From: Semisulcospira habei
Taxonomy: Eukaryota > Mollusca > Gastropoda > Semisulcospiridae
NCBI GenBank assembly: GCA_036245525.1
Contig: BTPG01000006.1
Span: 72,355,133 to 72,419,132, forward strand
Direction: 5' to 3'
Length of the DNA stretch: 64,000 nt
The notes under the pieces were generated by a model. That model was given only the letters and a program-made list of their open reading frames with translations. It searched no databases and was not told where the DNA came from. Both the position numbers and the translations under genes were made by a program. Positions within the stretch are counted from its first letter, which is position 1; each line of letters starts with the position of its first letter. Shown one piece after another: positions 54,168-63,377 of the stretch.

Positions 54168-54749
54168 TCACGGTCCAACTGTATTGGGTCCAACCGTGGC
54201 ACTCTGGGCAGGAACAGGCGGTCGCTCCCTGAAAGGTGTCGGGCGTTCACGGCAGTAGAGTCCCCACAGCTGGGACCATCTATCTTCCAGGCAGGGGGTG
54301 CAAACAGTGTAGGCATGCGCCGACTCGCGTCCCTGCTCATCACAGGTCCACTGAAATTCGCCACATTGCGTGCAGGTGCGAACCTGGTAACTGCAACATA
54401 GAGGCCATAATGAAGAACGAGCGAGCGTGGCCGCCGAGGCCGTGCACCAATAATTCTGCGCGCGAGGGTGAAACGAAATCAAACGAGTGCACAGCGCGTG
54501 CCGATGCTCGGCGCTCTTCCCTTCCCCTGAGCGCTGGTCGAGGGCTTTCACCGAGATTTTACCTGACCATAACGGAGTGAGGAGCAAACCCAAGCCTGTG
54601 GAAGCGACGCTCTGAGGCCCACCGGACTCACAGCCACCACCCGGGTCCAAGTCGTCACAGGCACGCCAGACAAGGCACGTAGTCCGAGAGGGCTCCAAAC
54701 CCGCGAAATCCGAGTGAGCACCAAACCCCTGGCACGCAAAGTCCACCAC
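54168..54749 (-). CDS. Possible gag-like frame of the DIRS-like element
   Basis: A 193-codon minus-strand frame in the position expected for DIRS gag. It contains a Cys/His cluster (RTCTQCGEFQWTCDEQ...SAHAYTVCTPCL, i.e. CxxC...CxxC) that could bind zinc. Start and boundaries are uncertain and the first half may be noncoding leader. I do not claim a functional protein. Confidence 0.3.
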   Translation of the reverse strand: MVDFACQGFGAHSDFAGLEPSRTTCLVWRACDDLDPGGGCESGGPQSVASTGLGLLLTPLWSGKISVKALDQRSGEGKSAEHRHALCTRLISFHPRAQNYWCTASAATLARSSLWPLCCSYQVRTCTQCGEFQWTCDEQGRESAHAYTVCTPCLEDRWSQLWGLYCRERPTPFRERPPVPAQSATVGPNTVGP

Positions 54750-54948
54750 AGACTGTCAAGTCTGAGCACCAAGTCTAGTTCAAACAGTCCCAGGCACAAA
54801 AAGCTGAGTAAGCTACCATCCAGCACAACCGAGAGAACCAAAACAGAAATGTAAAGTCGCCAGACGACCGGTCACAACCAAACCGTAGGAATCGAAGAGC
54901 GACGTACAGACACAACCGTCTACAGGCTAGCTAAGAACTAAACTGAGG

Positions 54949-55133
54949 TATGCCGGGTAATCTCGTTCCGGGTGGGACTAAGGGGAGGCTACTCGGGTTT
55001 TGGCCTGGTCTATGGTGCCCCTCTCCTGCCAACACTCCCTTATACGGACACAACCAAATTTTGGCTAAAATTAGGCTAGCTAGGTAACATTCCTATAAGT
55101 AATACCATCGGTAATGTGTTTTGAGAAAACAAA
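54949..55133. repeat. DIRS-like terminal inverted repeat (right, 185 bp)
   Basis: The inner 165 bp (54949-55113) is the inverse of 49381-49545 and the outer 43 bp (55091-55133) the inverse of 49658-49700. On the right these parts are continuous; on the left they are separated and reordered. Confidence 0.88.
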
Positions 55134-55752
55134 GATCAAGCTGAACGTCATCAGTGTTATGCGCCCACTAATGACAGTGACGAGGAAGATAAACAAGAGT
55201 TCTACGACCGACTCCAGAGTGCCTTGGACAAATGTGCGGAGCGAGACATCACCATCGTCATGGGCGATTTTAATGCCAAAACAGGGGAGGACAACACCGG
55301 ATACGAAGAGGTGATGGGGAGACAGGGACTAGGGGAGATGAGTGAGAACGGGGAGAGGTTTGTAGACTTTTGTGCTCTAAACAGACTTGTCATTGGAGGC
55401 AGCATCTTCCCACACAGAAGAATACACAAAGCAACTTGGGTCTCACCTGACCATACTACAGAGAACCAAATAGACCATATCTGCATTAGCAAGAAATTTA
55501 GAAGATCCCTTCAAGATGTTCGAGTGAGGAGGGGAGCAGATGTCGCCTCAGACCACCATCTGCTTACCTTAAGAATAAAGCTCAAGTTAAGCCGCACAGA
55601 GACAACAAGAAGACAGCGCTATAATGTAGGCCTTCTGAGAGAGACTGGAGTGAGAGAAGAGTTCAAACTGGTGCTGTCCAACTGGTTTCAAGCGCTACAG
55701 GAGCTAGTAAATGAAGAGGAGGCGGTCACCACAGAGCAGTAGTGGAAGGCAG

Positions 55753-56280
55753 CTGTCCTTTGCGGACGCCAAAAAACTGGTTGACGGTCCTGGTGCAGCC
55801 GAGGCTGCACCAAACTCAAATAACACCTCTGTGTATACTTTCAGTGCTGCGGTGGCAGGCAAGCGCCCCACCAGAGACTTCTCTTGTCAAACCCCAACTT
55901 CTTGGTTGGGGGCGGAGCCTCGGATCCTCTCGCCCCTGGAGAGTAACCCTCCTCCGGTGGTGACGAGGAGCCAGGGAACGCAGAGGGCGGATGCTACCGG
56001 TCCGGTGGCACCGCCTTCTGCTGCCCCTAAGCCTCAGCCCCCACCCAAACCTGCTAGTTTGTCAACGCCAAAGGTTTCTGTCTCTGGTCAGCCTTCTAAG
56101 GCCGCTAACTCTAGCGGCAGGAACGCTGCCCAGGACCAGAAGTCTAAGAAATCTATGGGACCGCCGTGCGCACGGGCCCAGAAGGGGAACACTGATGTCC
56201 CCCTTCAAAACAAATATGCTGCATTGGAGGAGCAGATGGAGGGAGTGGAAGTTGTCGTTGCCACCCCCTTCATCTCCTAA
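55753..56280 (+). pseudogene. LINE ORF1 (gag-like), C-terminal part
   Basis: Pro/Ser/Ala-rich sequence from LSFADAKKLVDG to NKYAALEEQMEG. The NKYAALEE motif is common at the end of I/Jockey ORF1 proteins. The zinc-knuckle region that should precede it is missing (5' truncation). A frameshift near 56275 separates the last 35 or so codons (to about 56383). Confidence 0.65.
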
Positions 56281-56385
56281 GAACCAGAGGAGGCCCGGGA
56301 GCCGGCCCCCCTCTGTTTCTCCAACTCCTTCCAAGGCAAAGGAAAAAGGGGGGAAAAACTCCGCACCCCCAGATAAGACATAATC

Positions 56386-57375
56386 ATGGACTCTCTGCTT
56401 CAGTGGAATTGTCGTGGTTTTCAAGCTAACTTTGAGAAATTACGTCTTTTAGTCAAGTGCTATAACCCCTCAGTAATATCTCTTCAGGAGACTTACCTGA
56501 AGACTTCTGACCCTGTGTCCTTTAATGGTTTTAACATTATACATAAAGGCTCTGATTCGGAGAGGCGCTCGGGTGGAGTGGCTCTTCTCATTAGTAGCCA
56601 AATTTTATGTAGCCCCGTTAGCATCGACACCTGTCTTCAGGCTGTCGCAGCTCGGGTTACCTTGAAGAAGACCATAACCATATGCAGTATTTACCTGCCA
56701 CCATCCCTGCGGGTCTGTAATAATGATTTTTTTAATTTAGTAGATCAACTGCCCCCTCCCTTTATTCTCATGGGGGATTTTAACGGTCACGCTCACCTTT
56801 GGGGTAGTGACCACTATGATGGCAGAGGTCAGATGTTAGAAGATGTTTTTTCTCAACTTAACCTATGTGTCTTTAATGATGGCTCACCTACATACTCTAA
56901 CTCAAGTTCAGGGTCTAGTTCTGTTCTAGACCTCACTGTGTGTGATCCTTCTCTCATGCTGGACTTTGACTGGAAGGTTCAAGACGACCTGTGTGGTAGT
57001 GACCACTTCCCAGTAGTCCTGTCATCGGTCAGCTGTGGGGAAGATCCACCGGTGGGGCACTGGAATCTCAAGAAAGCTAACTGGCCTCTGTTCGCCTCCC
57101 TCTGTCAGTCTCGTATTACAGAGGAGGTGGTTATGTCAGCTGAAGAACCTATTTCTTCTTTTACTACTATTTTGTTGGACGTAGCGGGTGAAACCATCCC
57201 TAAAACTTCCGCATCAGTCCCTCGAAAGCCGAGAGTACCATGGTTCAACGAAGAGTGCCGCAATGCCCAAATAGCGCGCAAATCTGCTCAGCGACGTGCT
57301 TTCCGTAATCCGTCGCAAGTGAATATTTTAACCTTTAAAAGACAGGGCGAAAGCTCGTTACATTTTTTAACGTGA
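56386..57375 (+). pseudogene. I-like LINE APE endonuclease
   Basis: A 329-codon open frame from MDSLLQWNCRGFQANFEKL. It carries SLQETYLK (catalytic Glu), ICSIYLPP, FILMGDFNGHAHLWGS (GDFN), LDLTVCDPS and CGSDHFPV (SDH), so all endonuclease motifs look intact. It would nick DNA for target-primed reverse transcription. The frame is lost at about 57360 before the RT. Confidence 0.85.
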
Positions 57376-57498
57376 ATGCCGTGCTTCCTGGAGACGCTTC
57401 GTCTCATCTTTAACTTCTCGGACTCCGTCCCAAAAAGTATGGAAGGCTGTTCGGAGAATTAGGGGCAGGGGTGGCTCGGCTTCTGAGATGGTGCCAGC

Positions 57499-59263
57499 TT
57501 GGTCACAGATAAAAAAGCTGTGGCCAATTTGCTTGCCACCACCACTGCCCATAATTCTTCAACAGAGCATTATTCACCTTTCTTCCTGAGAGAGAAGGAG
57601 AAGCGAGAGTCTCGTATTTGTGATTTTAAGTCTGATAACTCAGAAGACTATAATGTCCCTTTTACATTATCAGAATTGCAGCAAGCCTTGCAGAAATGTA
57701 ATGACTCTGCTGCTGGCCTAGATACCATCCACTATCTATTCCTAATGCATCTGCCTGAGAGGTCACTTCTTGTACTTCTCAAGGCCTTTAACCATATCTG
57801 GAGAACTGGCCATTTTCCGCCGTCTTGGCACCAGGCTGTGGTTATACCGATCCCCAAGCCGGGTAAGGATCCTTCCGACCCGGGCAACTACCGGCCTATC
57901 GCTTTGACATCATGTTTATGTAAAACTATGGAGCGCCTGGTCAATGCCCGCCTGGTGTGGCATCTTGCATCACAGGGTCTCCTCACAGACCTCCAGTGCG
58001 GTTTCCGGCGCTTCCGTAGTACAACTGACCATTTAGTCCGCTTTGAATCATTTATTTGAGATGCTTTTGTTAACAAGCAGCATGTCTATGCAATTTTCTT
58101 CGATCTTGAGAAGGCATATGATACTACCTGGAAGTATGGCATAATGTCTGACTTGTTGGACATGGGTTTTAAAGGGCACCTGCCCGTTTTTATTCACAAT
58201 TTTCTGACTAACCAGTCGTTCCGTGTCCGTGTGGGCTCCACCCTCTCTGACTCCTTTAAACAGGAGATGGGTGTCCCACAGGGCAGCATTCTATCTCCTG
58301 TTTTATTTAGTGTTAAAATTAATAACATTGTAAAGGCCGTCAAGGATGATTCTGAATGCTCTTTGTTTGTTGACGACTTTGCTTTGTGCGCATGTGGTCG
58401 AGGCCTTGCGTCCCTTGAGAGGCGCTTGCAGCTGTCCGTTGATCGCATCCAGCGGTGGGTGTCTCTCAATGGATTCAAGTTATCGCCCTCCAAGACAGTC
58501 TGTGTGCATTTTACTAACCAGACAAATTATTTTCCAGAACCTAGCCTGAGCATTGCTGGGGTGCCAATTAAGGTGGCCGGGGAGGCAAAGTTTCTGAGGG
58601 TCATCTTTGACAAAGACTTACTTTCCGCAACCATATTAATTACCTCAGAACCTCTTGTCAGAGGCTCTCGACGTTCTTCGTGTCGTTGGTCGTACTGACT
58701 GGGGTGCGGACCGTACTGTCTTATTTCGACTGTAGCGGGCCCTTGTTCGGTCCAAACTGGATTACGGCTCTGTGGTGTATGGCTCAGCTTCCAAGTCTGT
58801 GCTACAGCATCTGAACACGATTCACCATCAGGGTCTGCAGATAAGTCTTGGGGCCTTCAGGACGTCTCCAGTTCCTAGTCTGTATGCCAAGGCAGGGGAG
58901 CCTTCTCTCAAGCTCCGCCGCATCCGCCTCATGCTCAGCTATGTTCTGAAACTGAAGGCCCATCCAGACAATCCTGCCTATGATTGTGTTTTTAAACCAT
59001 CGTTTGCAGAGATTTACGATACCCATCCGGGAGCTGTCCGTCCACTTTCTTTCCGTGTCCGACCTCATCTGCAGGTGGCCGGATTGGACCTGGACAGAGT
59101 TTCGGAATCACAGCAACACATCACTCCACCTTGGCTCTTACCAGTTCCTGACATCTTGCTGGACTTGACTGCCCACAAGAAAGACTCTACTCCACCAGCC
59201 ATATACCAACAGAGCCTCAATGAACTCCTTTCAATTTTTCCTTATATTGTGCCATATTTTTAA
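57499..59263 (+). pseudogene. I-like LINE reverse transcriptase and C-terminal region
   Basis: Three open pieces. The first (57499-58059) has SAAGLDTI, YRPIALTSCLCKTMERLV and TDLQCGFRRFRSTTDHLV; it ends at TGA in ESFI-stop-DAFVN where Arg (CGA) is expected. The second (to 58698) has FFDLEKAYDTTW (motif A), MGVPQGSILSPVLF (motif B) and catalytic FVDDF in place of the usual YADD/YVDD. The third (58772-59263) has KLDYGSVVYGSASKSVLQHL and ends FPYIVPYF. Frameshift near 58620-58770. RNase H is not found before the 3' UTR. Confidence 0.82.
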
Positions 59264-60050
59264 TAAGATTTGAGCGTTTATAGACTATGATGTTTCTATT
59301 ATTTTGACCTTTTTGAGAATCTGTTGACGTTTTCTTTAAAGACCTGTGTGACATTTTAGCCTGAAATATTTTTAAGGTATATTTACATCATGTCTTAAGA
59401 CCTTTCTTTTAGTCTGGCTGACCAGATTTTTACCCTTCCCGCCGTGAGATGGCCTTGGTTGCCTGCTCGGCGTTAAACCCAAATAACTAACTAACTAACT
59501 GATGCAGATGTCAGAGCACGAATCGGTAAAGACAGAGCAGCCTTTCTCCAGTTGAAAAAAGTGTGGAGTTCCAGAGAGCTGTCACAACACACCAAAGTCC
59601 AGATTTTCAACTCCAACGTAAAAGCGGTTCTCCTATATGGAGCAGAGACATGGAGATTGACAAAAACGACAGTCAACAGAGTACAGATCTTCTTAAACAG
59701 TTGCCTTAGAAGAATTTAGAAAATCCACTGGCCAGAGAAGATCAGCAACGTCAGACTCTGGGAGAGAACAGAGCAGATAACAGCAGAGAATGAAATTGGG
59801 CGAAGAAGATGGGGATGGATTGGTCACTGAGAAAGTCAGCTTCCAGTATCACTAGGCAGACATTGAGGAAAAGAGGCAGGCCGAGAAACACTTGGCATCG
59901 AGACCTCCAAGCAGACATCAAGAGACTGGGAACCACCTGGTGTAAAATCGAAGGAGAAGCACAGGACAGGAGTCGCTGGAGGTCTCTCGTCGATGGCCTA
60001 TACCCGGGGAGGGGTGACAGGCATAAGTAAGTAAGTAAGATAAGAGAAGA

Positions 60051-60371
60051 CAGAATGGATCACACTGTGGATAAATACAGAGTGGCTATCAAGTCGAAGC
60101 TGTGGTGGTTGTCCGTCCTTCTGCATTGACCTGTGTGTCCAACAATCCTTGCACTTAAATCGGGTAACCCTAGCTGCTGAAAACATCCCACTGGATCTAT
60201 GGGATCATACTCTGTGAAAACAGAGCTTATTGAGAACCATCAACATGGATAAGTCGCTATGGCTTTCACAGTTCAATTTTGCCTAGAAAATAAAGATTAT
60301 GCGTTGGAATCTGCTCAGATGTGTGCTCACTGAAAAAAAAAGAGCCTATCTGTGAACTTCACTATTTGTTT
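60051..60371. other. Short unique stretch
   Basis: No gene recognised between the right end of the nested RTE and repeat D copy 9. Confidence 0.45.
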
Positions 60372-60710
60372 TTGTTAGCTTACATGCGATAGCAAAAGTG
60401 GGTCTATGTACTGGGCCAGTGGTTTTCTGTCCATTGTCCTCCATGGTAAACTTTAACGTTGAAATTTCGTGGATACTATGCATGCCACAGTGTTTAAATA
60501 TGGCCCAAGGATACTTTGCAGCAAGGCTTTTCTAAACATACTAACATGAGCAACCTCTCACAAAGTTAAAGGTCACAGGGGTCAAGAAATAGGTAAAAGA
60601 TATAGCCATATTTCAGATATCAGTCATATGACCCCTAAAAAATTCTATACTATTTTCAACTTCACACCCAGACTTGGTACACAGATACCTGATGGTAGGA
60701 CCTTCCTATG
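60372..60710 (+). repeat. Dispersed repeat D (copy 9, left part)
   Basis: Starts TGTTAGCTTACATGCGATAGC and carries CATGGTAAACTTTAACGTTG and GGTACACAGATACCTGATGG. It is interrupted at 60711-61105 and resumes at 61106-61483. Confidence 0.75.
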
Positions 60711-61105
60711 TCTAATAGCCGGCGCTGTTCTTATAGCGACGGGCCCCCAGGTAGCAACTGTGAAAGTATAATTCGTCTTTTTGTTTTGTTGATGCGTATT
60801 TCTTATTTGTGTAACTAGTATCAGCCAAGCAGAAAGTTTAAAAACATTATATTACGTGTTTAAGAGATACTATGATAGGGCTGTCCTTAGTTTGCTTTGT
60901 GTTAGGGAGGTTCAGGTCGGGTTGGGGCCGCTGGCGCCGGCCATGAGACGCCTTGGCGACGGGCTTCACCCATCCCGAGCCATTGTCCATTTCAGTGTTG
61001 TGTGTAAACTGTTGTGTGAGTGTGGGTGATTGTGAGTTGCACCTGAGGTGGCGAAACAAATTTTCCTGTACGTGGCAACATTTATTTGGAAGAATAAAGT
61101 TGATT
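60711..61105 (+). mobile_element. About 395-bp insertion with a polyadenylation signal
   Basis: Breaks repeat D between CTTCCTATG and CATAATAATTTTGATGACCC, which together resemble the family sequence CTATGCATACTAATTTGGATGACC. It contains a GC-rich middle (GGGGCCGCTGGCGCCGG) and AATAAAG 13 bases before its end. With one more base pair on each side it reads TG...CA, so a solo LTR is possible, but no 4-6 bp duplication is seen. A retrocopied transcript end is an alternative. Confidence 0.4.
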
Positions 61106-61483
61106 CATAATAATTTTGATGACCCTTTGGAAAGTCAAGGGTCATATGAGGTCAGCAAATGTGTGAAGAGTGCCTGTTTTTGATAGAATTTTAACAAGTT
61201 TTCAGTCAAATTTAGTATACTGGTAGCTGAGGATAAGACCTTTCTATGCATGCTAATTTGGTTGAACCATTGAAAAGGTCAAAGGTCACGGGAGGCTGAC
61301 AAATGTGAAAAAAAGCATATATTTACAGACGATGTATTTCGTTGGTACAAATGTCAACCTCCTAGTTTTAGTTGTAGTAGGATATTTGAACACTTCATGG
61401 CCTGTTGAAAAGGTCAAGGTTACAAAGGTCAGATCAATTATTTATTGATAGTCAGCATGCGAGCTTTAAGGGCTGATCTTTTC
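61106..61483 (+). repeat. Dispersed repeat D (copy 9, right part)
   Basis: Contains GACCTTTCTATGCATGCTAATTTGG and the terminal GCGAGCTTTAAGGGCTGA. Confidence 0.75.
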
Positions 61484-61707
61484 TTGTTTTTGTTAATAAT
61501 TTTATTATATTATGACATTTCAAAGCATCATATGTACTGCAAGTAACTACTTATGCATTGGTGTTGCTCCCATATGCACAGAATGTGCATAATACATAAT
61601 TTTTACACTTCTTTGAGCTGGAAAGTGTGTGCAGAGTCAATAAAAGATGGATTAAATTGGTTCACTTGCTTGTTTTTTTCACTCTGTGGTGTTCATAAAA
61701 CCTGTAC

Positions 61708-61873
61708 CCTCTTTGTCCTAGCGTCTCCATATGAGGACGCCTCTTTTGGGGCTACTACGTCACCCGAAAACAAAAAAATATGACTAATAACTAGTAGCAA
61801 TGCTTCTAATATGATTTTTGCTCTAAGAATAAACTAAACATTAAAAAAATAAAAATTGTGGCATAAATGGGTT
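61708..61873. mobile_element. Damaged piggyBac-type MITE, second family
   Basis: CCTAGCGTCTCCATATGAGGAC at the left and GGCATAAATGGGTTAA at the right match the ends of 47937-48318. Right TTAA is present. The middle is deleted. Confidence 0.45.
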
Positions 61874-62207
61874 AAACTATGTAACATTTATCTAGACATA
61901 CCGTATATCGCATTTTAGTTTGTGTTTATTCCAAATCTGTACTATGTATACAGCCTGCAAAGCTGGAACTGTCATACTAGGAAATACTTAATATGTAAAA
62001 TCAAATAATTATAAATTATGATTTCCTGTGTTGTTTCACGAGGAGTAGGTGTAACATTTCTCTTCACACTGGATTTAAAAAAAAAAAAAAATTGACAGGC
62101 TAGCAGAAGGCAGCGCTGAGAAGGGAGAAAACTCGCTAATTCATAAAACCTGACTTTACCAACATGAAATCTATACTACACTTATGAAATCTATACAGAC
62201 AAAAAAA

Positions 62208-62535
62208 GGCAAAGCCCTTATGGCTCACGAGTGTGACCAATCCACATAAGTGTGACCTTGACCTTTCCAACAGGTCAGTGAAACTGTTCAAGTGTCCAAA
62301 CATAAATAAAGGGTTGGCTTTTGTACCATCAATATCTACATTTTCTCAAAACATAAACATTTTTCACATATTTTGTCAACCTTGTGATTCTTGGCCTTCA
62401 TGAGGGGTTAAGTAAATTAATATGTATTGAAAGTGTTATCATCAGCTACCTTCATGCCAAATTTGATTGAAATGTTTGCAAAAACTTTGATAAAAATTAA
62501 AATTCTATCAAACACTGGCATTTTTCACATACTTG
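62208..62535 (-). repeat. Dispersed repeat D (copy 10, inverted)
   Basis: Starts with GGCAAAGCCCTTATGGCTCAC (complement of the family end). It breaks off at CATTTTTCACATACTTG, where unrelated sequence begins. That break may be the edge of the next mobile element. Confidence 0.75.
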
Positions 62536-63377
62536 AGAGATATAAGGATGGAGAATACAACAGATTTTTTTGACGACGTCAATTTTTCAATGTTTTTGAT
62601 CACAAATCGCTCATCTAATCACACACCCCGTTTTTTTAGGTTTCTGCTTATTTTTTTCAGTAAAATAAAGGTTTCCAAAATCAATGACATTCATGACTAA
62701 AGCAAAATTAACACCTGAGTTAATTAATCTATTGGTTATGTAAGTGTGTTCATTTTGCAATGCGTAGTTTATTCGGATTACTTAGCCAATTACGAGTATT
62801 TCCGATAGAGGATCGGAGGCGCCGTCACACACGCGCGCACTTATGCCAGTAAAAAATTAGTGGTAAACACACTAACTAAATCTATTTTCTCAATCAAATA
62901 AGAGCAATCAAATCTGCCTACTAAATAGCCTTTGTTTATACACCTGCTTTGTCAATTTCACGCACACACAAGCAAAAACAGCACAGACAACACAGGGAGG
63001 TAACTTTTGGTTATAAGCAAAAACGACATACATAGTTACTTCCCTTAGATGACGCGTAGCAACGGTCACGTGTTATTTTCTAAACACCAAGCCGGTCGCG
63101 TTCTTTCGTTAAGCGGCATTGTAAAAGACGGACGTGTTTTGAGGACTGACTTGATTTTCAGAGGTGATATTCAGTGATCGATAAATCTTGAGAATATATA
63201 CGACGGTAAGATCGATAGTTCATTGGGCTATTTAACTGATTTGTCACATTTAGAAACAAGACAGGCCTCGCGGTTAGTCTGGATTGCGCTAAGTCTTACG
63301 GAGTGTTCAATAGTTAACCAGACCGGTCTAGTTTTATTTACCCAGGCTACACTCACTATCATTCGCTCATTTCAAAA
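62536..63377 (+). promoter_or_regulatory. Upstream region of the terminal ORF
   Basis: AT-rich sequence with one CpG-containing block at about 63045-63120 (GATGACGCGTAGCAACGGTCACGTG, here in parts GCGTAGCAACGG and CACGTG). The left edge coincides with the break in repeat D. Promoter role is inferred from position only. Confidence 0.3.
62995..63048. repeat. Short inverted repeat
   Basis: GGGAGGTAACT (62996-63006 approx.) and AGTTACTTCCC (about 63037-63047) form an 11-bp inverted pair with one mismatch, about 330 bp upstream of the terminal ORF. Confidence 0.6.

Larger units (their letters stand above)
49341..55133 (-). mobile_element. DIRS-like tyrosine-recombinase retroelement, degenerate
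   Basis: A strikingly GC-rich 5.8-kb block inserted in RTE copy 8 without target duplication: LINE sequence ...CCAAGAAAAA / GCTCAAGCTG... is simply split at 49340/55134. Lack of duplication plus inverted termini is typical of DIRS elements, which integrate as circles by a tyrosine recombinase. On the minus strand 49877-50668 encodes recognisable DIRS recombinase. Long inverted repeats lie at 49381-49545 with 54949-55113, and at 49658-49700 with 55091-55133. RT and RNase H should lie between about 50.7 and 53 kb on the minus strand, but I could not recognise intact motifs, so this copy is heavily damaged or divergent. Confidence 0.75.
55753..59500 (+). mobile_element. I-like LINE, 5'-truncated, inserted in RTE copy 8
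   Basis: A 3.75-kb plus-strand LINE with the end of ORF1, an endonuclease, an RT and a 3' end CGGCGTTAAACCCAAATAACT followed by (AACT)n to 59500. No target duplication is visible, and about 1.3 kb of the host RTE element is missing at the insertion point. ORF2 carries an 'LQWNCRGF' endonuclease start and RT typical of the I/Jockey group. No RNase H domain is seen after the RT C-terminal region. The placement as I-like is by motif memory. Confidence 0.85.
48686..60038 (+). mobile_element. RTE LINE (copy 8), a three-layer nest of 11.35 kb
   Basis: RTE sequence survives in three blocks: 48686-49340 (5' UTR and start of the endonuclease), 55134-55752 (rest of the endonuclease to ...TTEQQW) and 59501-60038 (RT tail and 3' end). 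The blocks are collinear with copy 2. Target duplication GATAAGAGAAGA at 48674-48685 and 60039-60050 brackets the whole nest, so they derive from one insertion. The gap between blocks 1 and 2 is a clean insertion (DIRS-like). Between blocks 2 and 3 about 1.3 kb of RTE is lost and replaced by an I-like LINE. Small frame-breaking deletions lie near 49134 and 55151. Confidence 0.92.

Noticed and set aside
50851..54580. Plus-strand frames in the GC-rich block
   Set aside because: High GC lowers stop frequency on both strands; only the minus strand gives recognisable (recombinase) protein.
60709..61107. Definite solo LTR call
   Set aside because: TG...CA ends and AATAAA are suggestive, but flanks TCCTA and TAATA do not form a duplication, so it is kept only as a possibility.
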